Notes: generated by a model from the sequence alone, not told the origin. Counted from the stretch's first letter, positions 46,501 through 57,160 are shown. The stretch: DNA of 64,000 nucleotides from Aselliscus stoliczkanus (GCA_033961575.1 CM066733.1:138620421-138684420), one strand, 5' to 3'. Numbers and translations are program-made.

Positions 46501-48730
46501 GTAAGCTATTAAGAAATTAGTTACAGTGACAAGTAACCTTGGTAATCTGTTACCTTAAGGGGATATGCATTTGTTCTGAATACATAAATAAACAAACAAA
46601 TACTTAAGTAAAACTTGGTAAACCAAATCAAATGTTATATTTCTGTAATGAAAATAGTCTTAAAAGATCAGAAAACCAATTATGCCTAAATGCTTAAATG
46701 ATGGAATTGCATTACACTAAGAGGAGTGCTGTAATCTTATTTAATTGTCATTTTTCAAAAACAACAACAACAAAATCGTCTCTGAAAAGATAGCCAGCAA
46801 ACACTGACAAAGCAGAGTTGATTTGATTCACATGTATACCTCACCCCACCTGGTCTTCTTTAACTCAGCAAAAGGTCAAGAATAACTTTCGCAAACAAAC
46901 AACAGGAAAAGATACAGAGGGGAGGATGAAAAAGATAAGATGAGAAGACAGAATAGGACGAAAGTTTAGGAGATGGACATGCTTATCTGAAAGCAATTGT
47001 CATCTACTAAAATACTGGCGACTAAATTGCACTACTGTTCAGGAACCGTGTTCACCACATGTAAGGAAGAAGTGGGGGGAACGAAGAAAATGAAAAAAAC
47101 GTTTTGTGAATTATAATTCAGGTGAGTTATAATTCATTTTCACATACATACACCAATGCAAGGCTCTGCTCCCCAAAGCACATCCAAGTGAGGTGCAGGT
47201 TAACTTTCAGAATCACCTCCAAACACATCCAGATTGAGACAACAGCAGATTCCTATGGACCTCTAGGAATGCTGGCACATCTTTCCATTCAAAGCCCTTT
47301 CTACCTAGGATCATAACAATCCAATAGCTCATGGATCATTCTGAATAACTGACTTGAGAAATGAAACCTTAACTAATTGAAGAGACCTCAGTGCCTTCCC
47401 TGGCCAAAGCCCGAGAGTCACTCCATGCCTCCATCGCTAGGTTCCGACTGTCAGCGTTCTCAGGTTCAGGAAATACACTGTTCCTCACACTCAGCCTCCG
47501 AGGGCTAAGGAACCAGCTGGGCCAGAATTGCCGCTGTTCACAAAAGGAATTCCCCCTCCCTTCCCCTCCTTCTCCCTCCCCTTTCTTCTCCTGTACCTCC
47601 TCCCATCATCCGCTGGTGAATAATATCACTCTGCTACCTGCCTGTCTTCAAGTATTCAGAGCATTTAACAGCCTGGAAATTCCTGTTGTCCATTCGCTGA
47701 GGTCACAGATAAAGCTAAACAACAGCCGTGGTTCCCATCAATCATAAGTCACTCACTGATAGAATGTATGGTAGGAGACCTGATGTAAGCAAGTCACCAG
47801 AGAAAATACCCACTGATGACGCATATCCAGGCATAAAAATAGTTACAGGGCCCTCAAAGGGATTATTCAACAGCCTACATTTGGACTTTCTTACAAGAGA
47901 CCTGAAGTCAACGTGCCGCAGTTCAATGGCTGGAGAGAGTTGAAGTTTAAGCTTCCTCAACAGACATGACCACAAATAACTGGTTTAAATAAGCTCCTGC
48001 AATAACAAGCTGTTCAGTAAATGTTAACACAATTTTATAAGCATTAAACGGTACCACCACCAATCTTATAAAATGCCACATAATCTTCTCTTTTATTCAT
48101 GTTCGCCTTTATAGAATAATTCCTCTTTTTTTAAAAGCAGGCTCCCCAAACATGAATATTAATCAGTCCAAAGAAAAATGGCCATTGGTTGCTTCCCAAA
48201 TACATGTTAGGAAAATAACACAAATTGCAATTCTGTATGTATGTCCCATCAAAACATGCTTTTAAGTAAAGTTAAGCTTACTTATAAGTCCACCAAAGAA
48301 ACGGACGTTTTGCAAACTGTATTTGTAATTATCTTTTTCCTGAATTGGTTTGATAATTTAGGGAAATAATTATCTAACTATGGATTAGATACACCTACTA
48401 TGGTATCTTACACATAGTAGGCATTATTATTGTTTGCCAGAGAAGTGAATGAATAAATGAATCAATGAAATGTTATATACAGATATTTTAACTGAGTGAC
48501 AAATAAGATGTTAATAAGACTGAATTCCTGTTTTTTATTAATTTTATGAGATGGAAAACAACTTTTTACATGAAAAACAATTTTAGTAGTTTTCAAGTCA
48601 TCTGTTCTTTTTCCTCCCACTCAAACATGTGCACAGCTAACCATGCAAAGGAGAGCCTTTCACATAGCTTTCATATTAGAAAATACTAGAGTTCTGCACA
48701 CTTTAATATTTATATATCTAAAAATGTTCT
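43540..48730. other. Largest unique-looking stretch, no gene demonstrated
   Basis: I see no SINE, LINE or DNA transposon I can name. A G-rich patch lies at 45493-45512. A 118-codon + frame at 47391-47747 and a 77-codon minus frame at 47742-47975 have no domains. A 12-bp palindrome, GAATTATAATTC, sits at 47108-47119 with a near copy of its right part ten bases downstream. The low repeat density may indicate constraint in part of this stretch. Confidence 0.4.
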
Positions 48731-48734
48731 CTTT

Positions 48735-48786
48735 CCAGTTGCCTTTAAGCAATGGTGCTGATACAATGAACAATAAAGGCAACTGG
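48735..48786. repeat. Perfect 13-bp inverted repeat, 26-nt loop
   Basis: The arms CCAGTTGCCTTTA (48735-48747) and TAAAGGCAACTGG (48774-48786) are exact reverse complements around a 26-nt spacer. No flanking duplication is visible, so a tiny DNA transposon is unlikely. The stem is short for a microRNA precursor. The surrounding 48.7-49.0 kb shows no repeat signature. Confidence 0.9.
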
Positions 48787-49264
48787 CCATGACAGAACCC
48801 AAAATTCTGCTTCAACTTGAATGCTTCCTACTTGTGTGCCCAATTTGTTAGTCTTAATTGCCTTTCCTAATAGTGGATAGATTTTCATTGTTACCCAGTT
48901 AATTATTAGCCACAGGACATGTCTCTGCGATAGACTTTATCTCAGTGCTTAATGATATTAACTATCCTGCCCAGGCAATGGGCAAAGACCTATTAGCAGC
49001 ATTGCTATAACTTTGGACAAACCTTAAAAGAGTTTTATTCTAGACTCTAGAACGTAGGTCTGCAGCAACAGTAACAAGATGACATTTTTCTTCCTGTGTG
49101 CTAGGTTCTACCTCACTTTCCTCAAGTATGATCATGCTGCTATAAATACAGGTGAAAATTATTTTTAGTACTAAGATTTTGCAAAGCATTCACGTTTCTC
49201 TCCTGTGGATATTTGTCAACAGTAGGTGGCCTACTTTAAAAAATCTAAATAGAAACGTTCGCTG

Positions 49265-49278
49265 GTGCCCTCTAGTTG
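49265..49278 (-). promoter_or_regulatory. CTCF-like motif, reverse
   Basis: The minus strand reads CAACTAGAGGGCAC, matching 13 of 14 positions of CCASYAGRKGGCRS by eye, followed by CAGCG as in many CTCF sites. It lies in unique-looking DNA. It is the better of the two CTCF-like sites and faces the one at 7648. Confidence 0.45.
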
Positions 49279-49971
49279 ATCACTGCTAAGTAACTGAAGA
49301 AACACACGTGTCCCTGCCTCATTCCACTCGTAAATATTGCGAAGTTCCTAATCATCCATAGTTCCACAATGACTTCCTGACATCAAATGTGAAATAATAA
49401 AACAAATTCAATCTACAGTCTATTTAATTTGACAAGGTTTCATTCTTCCTTTTTGAAAAGGAATAAGGAAAACAAAAATAAGAAACAAGGAAAAAAAATA
49501 AAAAGACAAGATAATAAGATATATTTTATTTGCCAAAGAAGAAAGAATGTACTTAAAGTTAACCGAGTCAGGAACCAAAAATGTTTCACACGTTTTACAG
49601 AAATTCATGTTTTTCAATAGCTCAAAATTAGACAAGGCACCCCGGTTTCAGCCTGCACACTATATGTGACAGCCTTCTGTTATAGGGGTCTGTGCTAGTC
49701 AAGTCTGAATTGTGGATCCTCAGATAATTTTAAAACAATGCAGATCTTCAAAGCAGCCACTAGTTCAAATTGCACAGATATGACTACTAATTCAGATATC
49801 ACAGATTGCGTTCCGTAAACTATTATTTCCATCAGCAATCCTGCCGTTAGTAATTCCATGCCTGTTAAATTGACTATCAGAAGAGCAACTTATGTTTTTA
49901 AAAAGAAAATGGAACTTCCTTACCCTAGATTAGAACCTATGTTACCATTATAATTATTTAAACCTGTGAGA

Positions 49972-51406
49972 AAATGTAAGACCTGAAACCATAAAAATCC
50001 TAAAAGAAAATATAGGGAGTACATTTGCAGACATTACCCAGAGCAATATTTTTACTGATACAACCCTACGGGCAAGGGAAGTAAAAGAAAAAATGAACAT
50101 ATGGGATTATATCAGACTTAAAAGTTTTTTCACAACAAAGGAAACCATTAATAAAACAAAAAGAAAGCCTACTGAATGGGAGAATATATTTGCCAACGAT
50201 ATATCTGATAAGGGGTTAATATCCAAAATTTATAAAACACTCATGAAACTCAACACCAAAAAACAAACAACCCAATTAAAAAATGGGCAGAAGATATGAA
50301 GAGACATTTCTCTAAAGAGGACATACAGATGGCCAACAGGCATATGAAAAAAAGTTCAACCTCACTGGTCATTAGGGAAATGCAAATAAAAACCACCATG
50401 AGATACCACCTCACTCCAGTCAGAATGGCTATCATCAACAAATCAACAAACAACAAGTGCTGGCGGGGCTGCGGGGAAAAGGGGACCCTGCTGCACTGTT
50501 GGTGGGACTGCAGATTGGTGCAGCCACTATGGAAGTCAGTATGGAGGTATCTCAAAGATCTGGAAATAGAGCTACCGTTTGACCCAGCAATTCCACTCCT
50601 AGGTATTTATCCTGAAAAAACGAAGACACTTATTCAAAAAAAGGTATGCACCCCTATGTTCATAGCAGCACAATTTACAATAGCTAAGACTTGGAAACAA
50701 CCAAAATGCCCGTCAGTAGATGACTGGATTAAGAAACTGTGGTATATTTATACAATGGAGTATTACTCCGCTATAAGGAAGAATGAAATCGTGCCATTTG
50801 CAATGATATGGATGGACCTAGAGACTATAATGTTGAGTGAAATAAGTCAGTCAGAGAAGGACAAATACCATATGATCTCACTCATATGCGGAATCTGAAA
50901 AACTGTATGAATGAGCAAAGTAAACAGAAACTGTCTCATAGATATAGAGAAAAAATCAGGGTTGCTAATTGGGAGAGGAATGGGGATGAGGGAGAAGGGG
51001 AAGGGATTAGACAGCAAAAATAGGCAACTACAATATTGCTACTGGGATAGGAAAAACAGTTTGGGGAATATAATTAATAATGTTGTAAATATTCTGTGGA
51101 ATGTCAGATGATCATAGGTCTTGTTAGGGAGACCATTTCATGGATGGAATAGAGGTTTGATCACTGCACTGTATTACTAAAGCGGAGGTGGTATACCTAC
51201 TGTAATTGAATATATATAGATAGTGACGGGATGTGAATTATACTGTGGAAGAGAGTCAGAGGAAGAGTAATAGATATATATGATATGGGGGGGAGTGGGG
51301 TGGTGTATTGGGGGTGGGGGGTTGTCACTTTGAGGGGTAAAATGTATAACTATTGCACTGTGTTGTACACCTGAAACTAATTAAAAATAAAAATTAAAAA
51401 AAATAA
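49972..51406 (+). mobile_element. 5'-truncated LINE-1, youngest copy in the window
   Basis: A 1.43-kb insert comprising the ORF2 C-terminal part, a 3' UTR and an A-rich tail. A perfect 12-bp duplication aaacctgtgaga brackets it at 49960-49971 and 51407-51418. The 3' UTR has a G-rich stretch (about 51285-51323), then 'cactgtgttgtacacctg' and 'aaactaattaaaaataaa'. Its ORF2 remains readable apart from one frameshift, so it is the least decayed L1 here. Confidence 0.95.
49973..50898 (+). pseudogene. LINE-1 ORF2 C-terminal fragment, frameshifted
   Basis: The first block, to about 50260, encodes the segment with [25 protein letters not shown] and DKGLISKIY. The second block (50270-50898) encodes [74 protein letters not shown] and TMEYYSAI, ending at a stop. 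These lie C-terminal to the reverse transcriptase, in the cysteine-rich end of ORF2p. The blocks are in different frames: an indel in the A-rich run around 50258-50268 breaks the frame. Endonuclease and RT domains are absent because the insertion is 5' truncated. Confidence 0.93.
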
Positions 51407-51575
51407 AAACCTGTGAGATACTTTTCTGCTGCAACACAGTTAAACAAACCACTGCTGAAAATTAAGAAATGCAAAAAAAAAAAAAGTTACAAAACACTTG
51501 CTAACTTTTATTTTTTTGAAATGTCAAACAGCATAATTACCAAGTCACTAACTAAATTAAGACCAGATTAGACCG

Positions 51576-51580
<5 letters not shown>

Positions 51581-51610
<30 letters not shown>
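51581..51610. repeat. (AC)n microsatellite
   Basis: Fifteen AC units on the + strand just beyond the L1. Confidence 0.95.
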
Positions 51611-51612
<2 letters not shown>

Positions 51613-51689
51613 CTTTCCTCATATCTAATCTTCATTAATGAGGCCAAACATTCACCAAGCACCCAAGGTGAATACTCCATGGGAGAAAT

Positions 51690-51764
51690 CTTTAACTACT
51701 CCTTCCTCTCAGGTATGATCACCAAGATCACCAAAGCCTGACAATTTTACCAAGCTCCTTGCTG

Positions 51765-51800
<36 letters not shown>

Positions 51801-52170
51801 ATGTCTATCTTCTCTCTAACTCTATCACCATGACCCTAGTTTCAGCCTTCAACAATTCTTCATTTAGGTAAATACAATAACAACCCTAGGTTCTCCCTTT
51901 TTTCCCCAAACAATGCTCTACATGACCCAAAAGCAAGTTTTTAGAAAACTTAAATCTGACTATGGCATGCACTGGGTTAAAACCTTCAGTGGTTCCTGGT
52001 TGCATCATACAAAGTCTCCTCTCACTATCATAATTGATTATTACATGTCTGAACTCCCTATTAGATTTGGAGCTTCTTGAGGTCCGAGTCTGTGCTATGC
52101 TGATTGTTACATATTCAGCTCCCAGTACAGCAAGTGCCCGACAAGTTTGTTGAACAGAAGAGGGACTGAC
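51690..52170 (+). mobile_element. LINE-2 fragment with internal (TC)n
   Basis: 'cttaaatctgactatggcat', 'gttaaaaccttcagtggttc', 'ttggagcttcttgaggtccg' and 'acagcaagtgcccgacaagt' with 'tgttgaacag' follow the L2 3' region (aatctgatcatgtcactc, aaaccctccagtggc, gagctccttgagggcag, gttgaatga). A (TC)n run at 51764-51800 lies within it. Confidence 0.65.
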
Positions 52171-52224
52171 TGCTAGGACAATGAATGCATTGACAATTTT
52201 AACTCCTGATATAGTCCAGTTAGA

Positions 52225-52442
52225 CTACATAGATAGAAAGACAGCCTGGCAGAGCAAAAGGGTATTCTCCTGAAATCAAAGAAAACCATGATCAGTGCAG
52301 AGCCCTATCTTAGGCAATTACACAACCCCTCTGAACCTACAAAATAGTGTTAGGAAAAATGGAACAACATACAGCATGTGCCCACTCCAATAGCTGGCAC
52401 TTATGGAGAAAGTGCTCAATAAATGCTGGCTATTATGTCTTT
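52225..52442 (+). repeat. MIR SINE fragment
   Basis: 'aggcaattacacaacccctc', 'tgaacctacaaaatagtg' and 'agtgctcaataaatgctggc' match the MIR centre and 3' end (agtcacttaacctctctgagcct, gtgctcaataaatgttagc). Confidence 0.7.
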
Positions 52443-52549
52443 GGTGGAAATGTATAAGACAATAATTTCATTTTCAAGATGCAACTGTATATGTCAGACA
52501 GCAAAATTATCTATCCCAGCACGGTTGGACTAGATACCTATCTATATAT

Positions 52550-52666
52550 CCGTGCTTTCCAGTACAGTAACCACTGGAGCTATATGTGGTTACTGACACC
52601 TAGACTATGGTTAGTATGATTGAGGGACTGATTTTTAAATTTTAATTATTTGAAATGTAAATAGCC
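52550..52666 (+). mobile_element. hAT-type DNA transposon fragment
   Basis: 'tgctttccagtacagtaacc', 'actggagctatatgtggtta' and 'tttaaattttaatta' match the familiar 'gtccaatacggtagccactagccacatgtggct ... aatttaaat' hAT-Charlie element. I cannot name the subfamily with confidence. Confidence 0.5.
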
Positions 52667-52984
52667 CGATGGGAGAGATTGGGGGGCTACCTTATTGGAC
52701 AATGAAGATTTATTTCAACTCTGAGGCCAGTGGTTCCCCCTTTAAGTGCCTGCCTCCTCCTCCCTTTCCCCAAAATCAGACTTTTTCCAAGGTTCAAGTA
52801 TCAGTGCCAATATTTCTCCTTCTGTTAAAGAAATCAGACACAAAACAACCCATTCTAGTCAAAGAGATTTAGCCCTGGAAGTGTGAGGTCACATGATTCA
52901 GGTCCACATAGAGTGTACATGTTGAATGAATGACTGTACCAATAAAAGAAACTAAGCAACAAAACAATCCACAGAATGGAACCC

Positions 52985-53112
52985 CAACACCATAGAGAGA
53001 GATTACAGAGGCAAATGCACAGGGTTTGGGACCAGGAGTCCTTGCTTTAAATTCCAGCTCTGCCATTCACATTCCATGAGGTCTTGGGGGACATTATTTG
53101 ACCTCTCACCTG
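52985..53112 (+). repeat. MIR SINE 5' half
   Basis: 'tttgggaccaggagtccttg', 'ctttaaattccagctctgcc' and 'attcacattccatgaggtct' follow the MIR 5' half (ggagtcagacagacctgggttcaaatcccagctctgccact). Confidence 0.75.
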
Positions 53113-53233
53113 TCTAATAATGATATTAATTATAACTCACAAATATTGCACATAATCAAGTCAGGCATACATATTCATGCAAATGATGTAACTGAGTAAG
53201 TCGTAAAAATGACATTTAAATCTATACCTTCTA

Positions 53234-53335
53234 GGGCCCGCCGAGTGGCGCGGTGGCTAAACACTGGCTTGGGAAGCCAGTGGCCCCGGTTCGGGTCCCA
53301 CCTATGAGGGCCAGTGACACTGCCCTCAAAAAAAA
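53234..53335 (+). mobile_element. tRNA-derived SINE, short form
   Basis: GGGCCCGCCGAGTGGCGCGG head, B box GGTTCGGGTCCC, 'gccagtgacactgccctc' and poly-A. A perfect 16-bp duplication aaatctataccttcta lies at 53218-53233 and 53336-53351. Confidence 0.95.
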
Positions 53336-53979
53336 AAATCTATACCTTCTATATGATTACAGTAAATAGTTTCCTATGAATATGAGGCACACTATGCCTA
53401 TGTCTTGACAATGTGGATAAAGGCCTATAGGGAAAGATTAATAATTACAAGGGTGATTACACTTCCATTTGTAAACTATAATAAAAGGACTCATTAATTC
53501 ATGGCAATCGCTATCTGTAATAGACAGTCTTTATCTGACACCAAGATCAGATAATGTTGAAATTTGCTTTTGAATATATGACCTGTCTCCTTCATTATAC
53601 CATCAGTGCTATATGGAAAGGGTCTGTGGAATTTCATGGTGTTTTACATTTCCAAAAGAGAATCCAGGTTTTCATTAATGTGCTCCGACAAGAAGAATTT
53701 AAACAGGTATCATACTGTACATGTATCCCATCATACACACATGTATGTGTATATACATATATATAATTTAATATCAGTTAATATTAATATATAATTTAAT
53801 AGTTTTTTAAAGTGTTTTTACCCCCACTCATTTAGCAGGTCCTTACAGTTCCTTACAAAGAAGGTATATCAGGTAGTACAACCCCCATTCATAGATAAGG
53901 AAATAGGTCTTGGAAAAGCCCTAACGCTTGACCATGTCTTTGCAGTGTGATGGACAGCGATGATGTGCGTGGCTGGGCA

Positions 53980-54090
53980 GGGGGTCCAGGTCTACCACCA
54001 GCTAGCTGAGTAACTTCAGGTAAGTCACCCAACCTCTCTGGGTCTCACCTCCCTCCCAGGGAAAATGAGAGAATAGGAGTCACTCACAGA
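53980..54090 (+). repeat. MIR SINE fragment
   Basis: 'ccaccagctagctgagtaac', 'ttcaggtaagtcacccaacc' and 'tctctgggtctcacctccct' match the MIR centre (acttactagctgtgtgaccttgggcaagtcacttaacctctctgagcctcag). Another MIR-like phrase sits just upstream at 53820-53925. Confidence 0.75.
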
Positions 54091-54510
54091 TACCACCTAG
54101 CTGTTAGAATTCTTTTATTCTCCAGGGTCTAATTCAGTAGCATCGCTGAGAGTAGGTCTGTTTTTGCTGGTTCTTTGTCCCCTCTCACACATCGGACTAA
54201 CTCTCAAGATATCGCACAATTGAACAAACTGGACCTAATTAAGGAGTTCATTCCATTTGTTTGTTTGTTTATCTTTATAGAGCAGTAGGCCCTGTTTATT
54301 CTTTCTCCTCTTGGCTTATGTATAGCCAGTAAAAACATTCCTCTACAGGAAAGACTCTGAGACAGGCATGTGCAGCGGGCACAAGGGGTCTGAGAAAAAG
54401 GGCGTGTCCTCCTGCCACCTTCCCTCACAGCACTACCACACTTTCACTTTCGGGGTGGTAGGTGCATGTGTGTGTTGATGGCTTTTGATATCTTCATTTT
54501 TATTTTTCAG

Positions 54511-54681
54511 AGAAATGGTACAGAACCCATGGTTTATAGGAAAGACGGGCTTCAGCATCCAGGCCCTGGGACGGGGTCACAATTACTTTAAAGCAATTTA
54601 ACTGGTCCAACCAAGAGCCTTTCCACCATGAAGAAGAAGGCAAACCCAGAAGAAGTCAGCGCTGAGGGTGCCTGGATAAAG
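54511..54681 (+). other. Candidate 5' exon of an unidentified gene
   Basis: A pyrimidine-rich acceptor (tcttcatttttatttttcag, ending at 54510) precedes 171 nt that end in AAAG before GTGAGA at 54682. Within it a Kozak-like CCACCATGA places an ATG at 54628. From there 18 codons, MKKKANPEEVSAEGAWIK, run open to the donor in phase 0. An upstream in-frame or out-of-frame ATG occurs at 54516, so the main start is uncertain. No repeat covers the segment. I do not recognise the peptide. It could be an alternative first coding exon of a + strand gene, or a chance combination of splice-like motifs. Confidence 0.35.
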
Positions 54682-55184
54682 GTGAGACTCTGGTGCACAA
54701 ATCCATAGAGACCCCTCTGCTGGCAGAGATGAAACTCTTCCTACATCTCTGCTGAGGTAGGTGCCAGAGGAATAAGCAATCTGACCCCCGAAGAGTCTTT
54801 GGAGTCTGGCAGTAACCTGAGCTGCTCGGGTTATTTTTGCTGAGGGCTAGTAGTTCTTAAAGGGACTGTGGGCTAAGTGCACATATCCAGACACAGAAGG
54901 CAAATCAATGAAAGGACCGATGAGATGTATGGATCTTCACAGCTTATTGAAAGTATACAATAGATCAATGAAAAGGTATGTGAGCAAACATTTTAAAGCA
55001 ATCAGTAGGAATACCCTGTGATATAATATCACTGTTTTAAAAAGTAGGCATGCTGAAAAACACAGAACCCCATTGATTTAAATATAAAAAGCAAGTAGGC
55101 ATTCCCCAAGGCTCTGTACTCAGTGCTAGACTGTTACTTAAGAAGGGAGTAAGGGAGTAGAGATTCAAGATGGAGATGGCTACC

Positions 55185-55315
55185 AGGACTGCACTCTACA
55201 GGTATTATCACATTTAAATGCTTGCTACAACCCTTACAGTTATAATAATTGTACTAAAAAAGGAAAGTGGAGCTCTGTGAGGCTTCGTAAGACACTCAGA
55301 AGTTACATGATGGGT
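55185..55315 (+). repeat. MIR SINE fragment
   Basis: 'tacaggtattatcacattta', 'cttgctacaacccttacagt' and 'cactcagaagttaca' match the MIR 3' half in diverged form. Confidence 0.6.
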
Positions 55316-55464
55316 GCGCGCGGGCCCCTTCCAGTACTGTCTACCCAAATGGTGAAGATCCCGAAAACAAATACTCACCCCATTCAAAAACCAATTCTCG
55401 TGAAACAACTAGTCCTTTCATTCTCTGTCCCACATTCCTAAACTGGCCAGGGAGGAACAGGGAT

Positions 55465-55712
55465 AGTCCAGTAATTAGGAAAGTGGGAGCTGGAGTCCCA
55501 AGTGTCCAGGTTTGTAAACCTGCTCTACCACAAACTCGCCGGACGACCTTAGGCAAGCTGGTTCCACTGCCGGAGCCTCAGTGGCAATAGCAGGCATCCC
55601 TACATCAGCAGGCTGTTTGGGAGGTTAAATAACATAATCACATGTGTAATGTCCATAGAATGGTGCCTGGCACATGGAACCCCTCAGTTAAACAGTTGCC
55701 ATTATTGGTTGT
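55465..55712 (+). repeat. MIR SINE, essentially full length
   Basis: All parts are present in order: 'agctggagtcccaagtgtcc', 'cgacgaccttaggcaagctg'-like centre, 'ccactgccggagcctcagtg', 'ggttaaataacataatcaca', 'atggtgcctggcacatgg' and 'cagttaaacagttgccatta'. The best-preserved MIR in the window. Confidence 0.85.
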
Positions 55713-55829
55713 ATTAGTGTCCCCCTATATAGCAAGCATGTAATTCAAGCTGCCTTGCAATTTGGCAATGTATAATCACAAGAAAAATAATGTACCAGCT
55801 AGTTGTCGGGCAGGTATTACAGACATGAT

Positions 55830-55985
55830 GTCCAGTGCTCACAAGTCTTCCAGGCAACTCATTCTACTCCCCTCTCAGATGAGGGAAATGAGGCTCACAG
55901 AGGTTTAGTAACTTGCCCGAGTTACAACTAGGAAGTGACAGAACAGGGGTTTTGAACTCTGGTCTGAATTCCTTCCAGTCAGGGA
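55830..55985 (+). repeat. MIR SINE 3' half
   Basis: 'gatgagggaaatgaggctca', 'cagaggtttagtaacttgcc' and 'cgagttacaactaggaagtg' are canonical MIR 3' sequence (gaggaaactgaggctcagagaggttaagtaacttgcccaaggtcac). Confidence 0.88.
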
Positions 55986-56289
55986 ACAGCCTGGAGAGCA
56001 GTGGGAAGCACTCTCAGGTCCAGTTCCTATCCCACAGCTTGTTAACTGTTCCCTTAGGTCAATCATGTAGCCTCTCTGACAGTCCAGCTATGATTTTTTT
56101 TTTAGTCCCATCTCTGCAGCAAGTTACCCATCCATTATTGATCTACAAGTAATTCTGCAGAAAATAAGAAAGGTGTCTGTAACTCTGTGAAAATTACATT
56201 ATTCTAAGTGTTTGTTTTGGAATCACAGATCTTCAGAAATTCACAAGCCTTATATAATACAAATCATAAAATAAACAAACAAACATATA

Positions 56290-56505
56290 AATGCCTAACA
56301 CCTTGCAGTTCATAAATCACCTTCACAAACATCTCATTTAATCAACCTACTCAGCAGGGTGGCTGTGTGCCTGTTTCTCAAGTGAAGAAACTGAGACATA
56401 GGTTAAGTCAATTGCCTACAGCCACATAAGCAGAAAATAGTAGAGTCAGTACCTGAATACCCAGGCTTTCTGATACCATGTCTGTGTTCCATCCATTTTA
56501 CTCTA
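56290..56505 (+). repeat. MIR SINE
   Basis: 'aacatctcatttaatcaacc', 'gtgaagaaactgagacatag' and 'gttaagtcaattgcctacag' follow the MIR 3' region. Confidence 0.85.
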
Positions 56506-56949
56506 TTTAGTTCTGGAAAAATATCAGCATCTTTTCTTGTGTGATCTGCTTTGCTTACAAATATATCAAGTATGGCCTAGTATTAGCACATGTCCCTGCC
56601 CTGGCCTTCATGCTCTGTCTTTTACTTGTACTGAAAAATATAGTTTCTATTAACTTCTATGCTATCTCTGTTGAGAGATATTATAATATCTATCCAAGAA
56701 AAGCAAGTCAGTAGGATAACTGTTCAAAGCTCGAGTGTCCAGGGGACAGAGCCATGTCTTACACGACATTGTAGAGCCTCAAGCATTGTCATTACACTTA
56801 GCAGCAGGCATTCAATGATTTAATTAAGGCTCAAGAGAACCATAATTTTAGAAAATCATATATATGTCCCCAATTTGAATAATCATTTTTTTTTTAATTT
56901 AGGCACTTTGGACAGAGAACTTGACAATAGAAGTTATGTGTCATGATAA

Positions 56950-57160
56950 CATGTGCTGAATGTTTACAATGTGCTTGTACTGTTCCAAGTGCTTCATATT
57001 TTCTAATTTATTCCTGGCAATAATTCTATAGGTCAGCACTATTATTATTCCTATTTTACAAATGGGGAAACTGAGTTACATTAACTTGCCCAAGGGGACA
57101 GAGTTAGTTAGTGACAGAGCAATAATCTGAACTCAGAGGTTTCGGCATCTAGAACTTAAA
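56950..57160 (+). repeat. MIR SINE
   Basis: 'gtactgttccaagtgcttca', 'tattattcctattttacaaa', 'tggggaaactgagttacatt' and 'aacttgcccaaggggacaga' are clear MIR sequence. Confidence 0.88.

Noticed and set aside
47391..47747. 118-codon + strand frame
   Set aside because: Pro/Ser-rich text from a C/T-rich patch, with no domain and no supporting splice or promoter signals.
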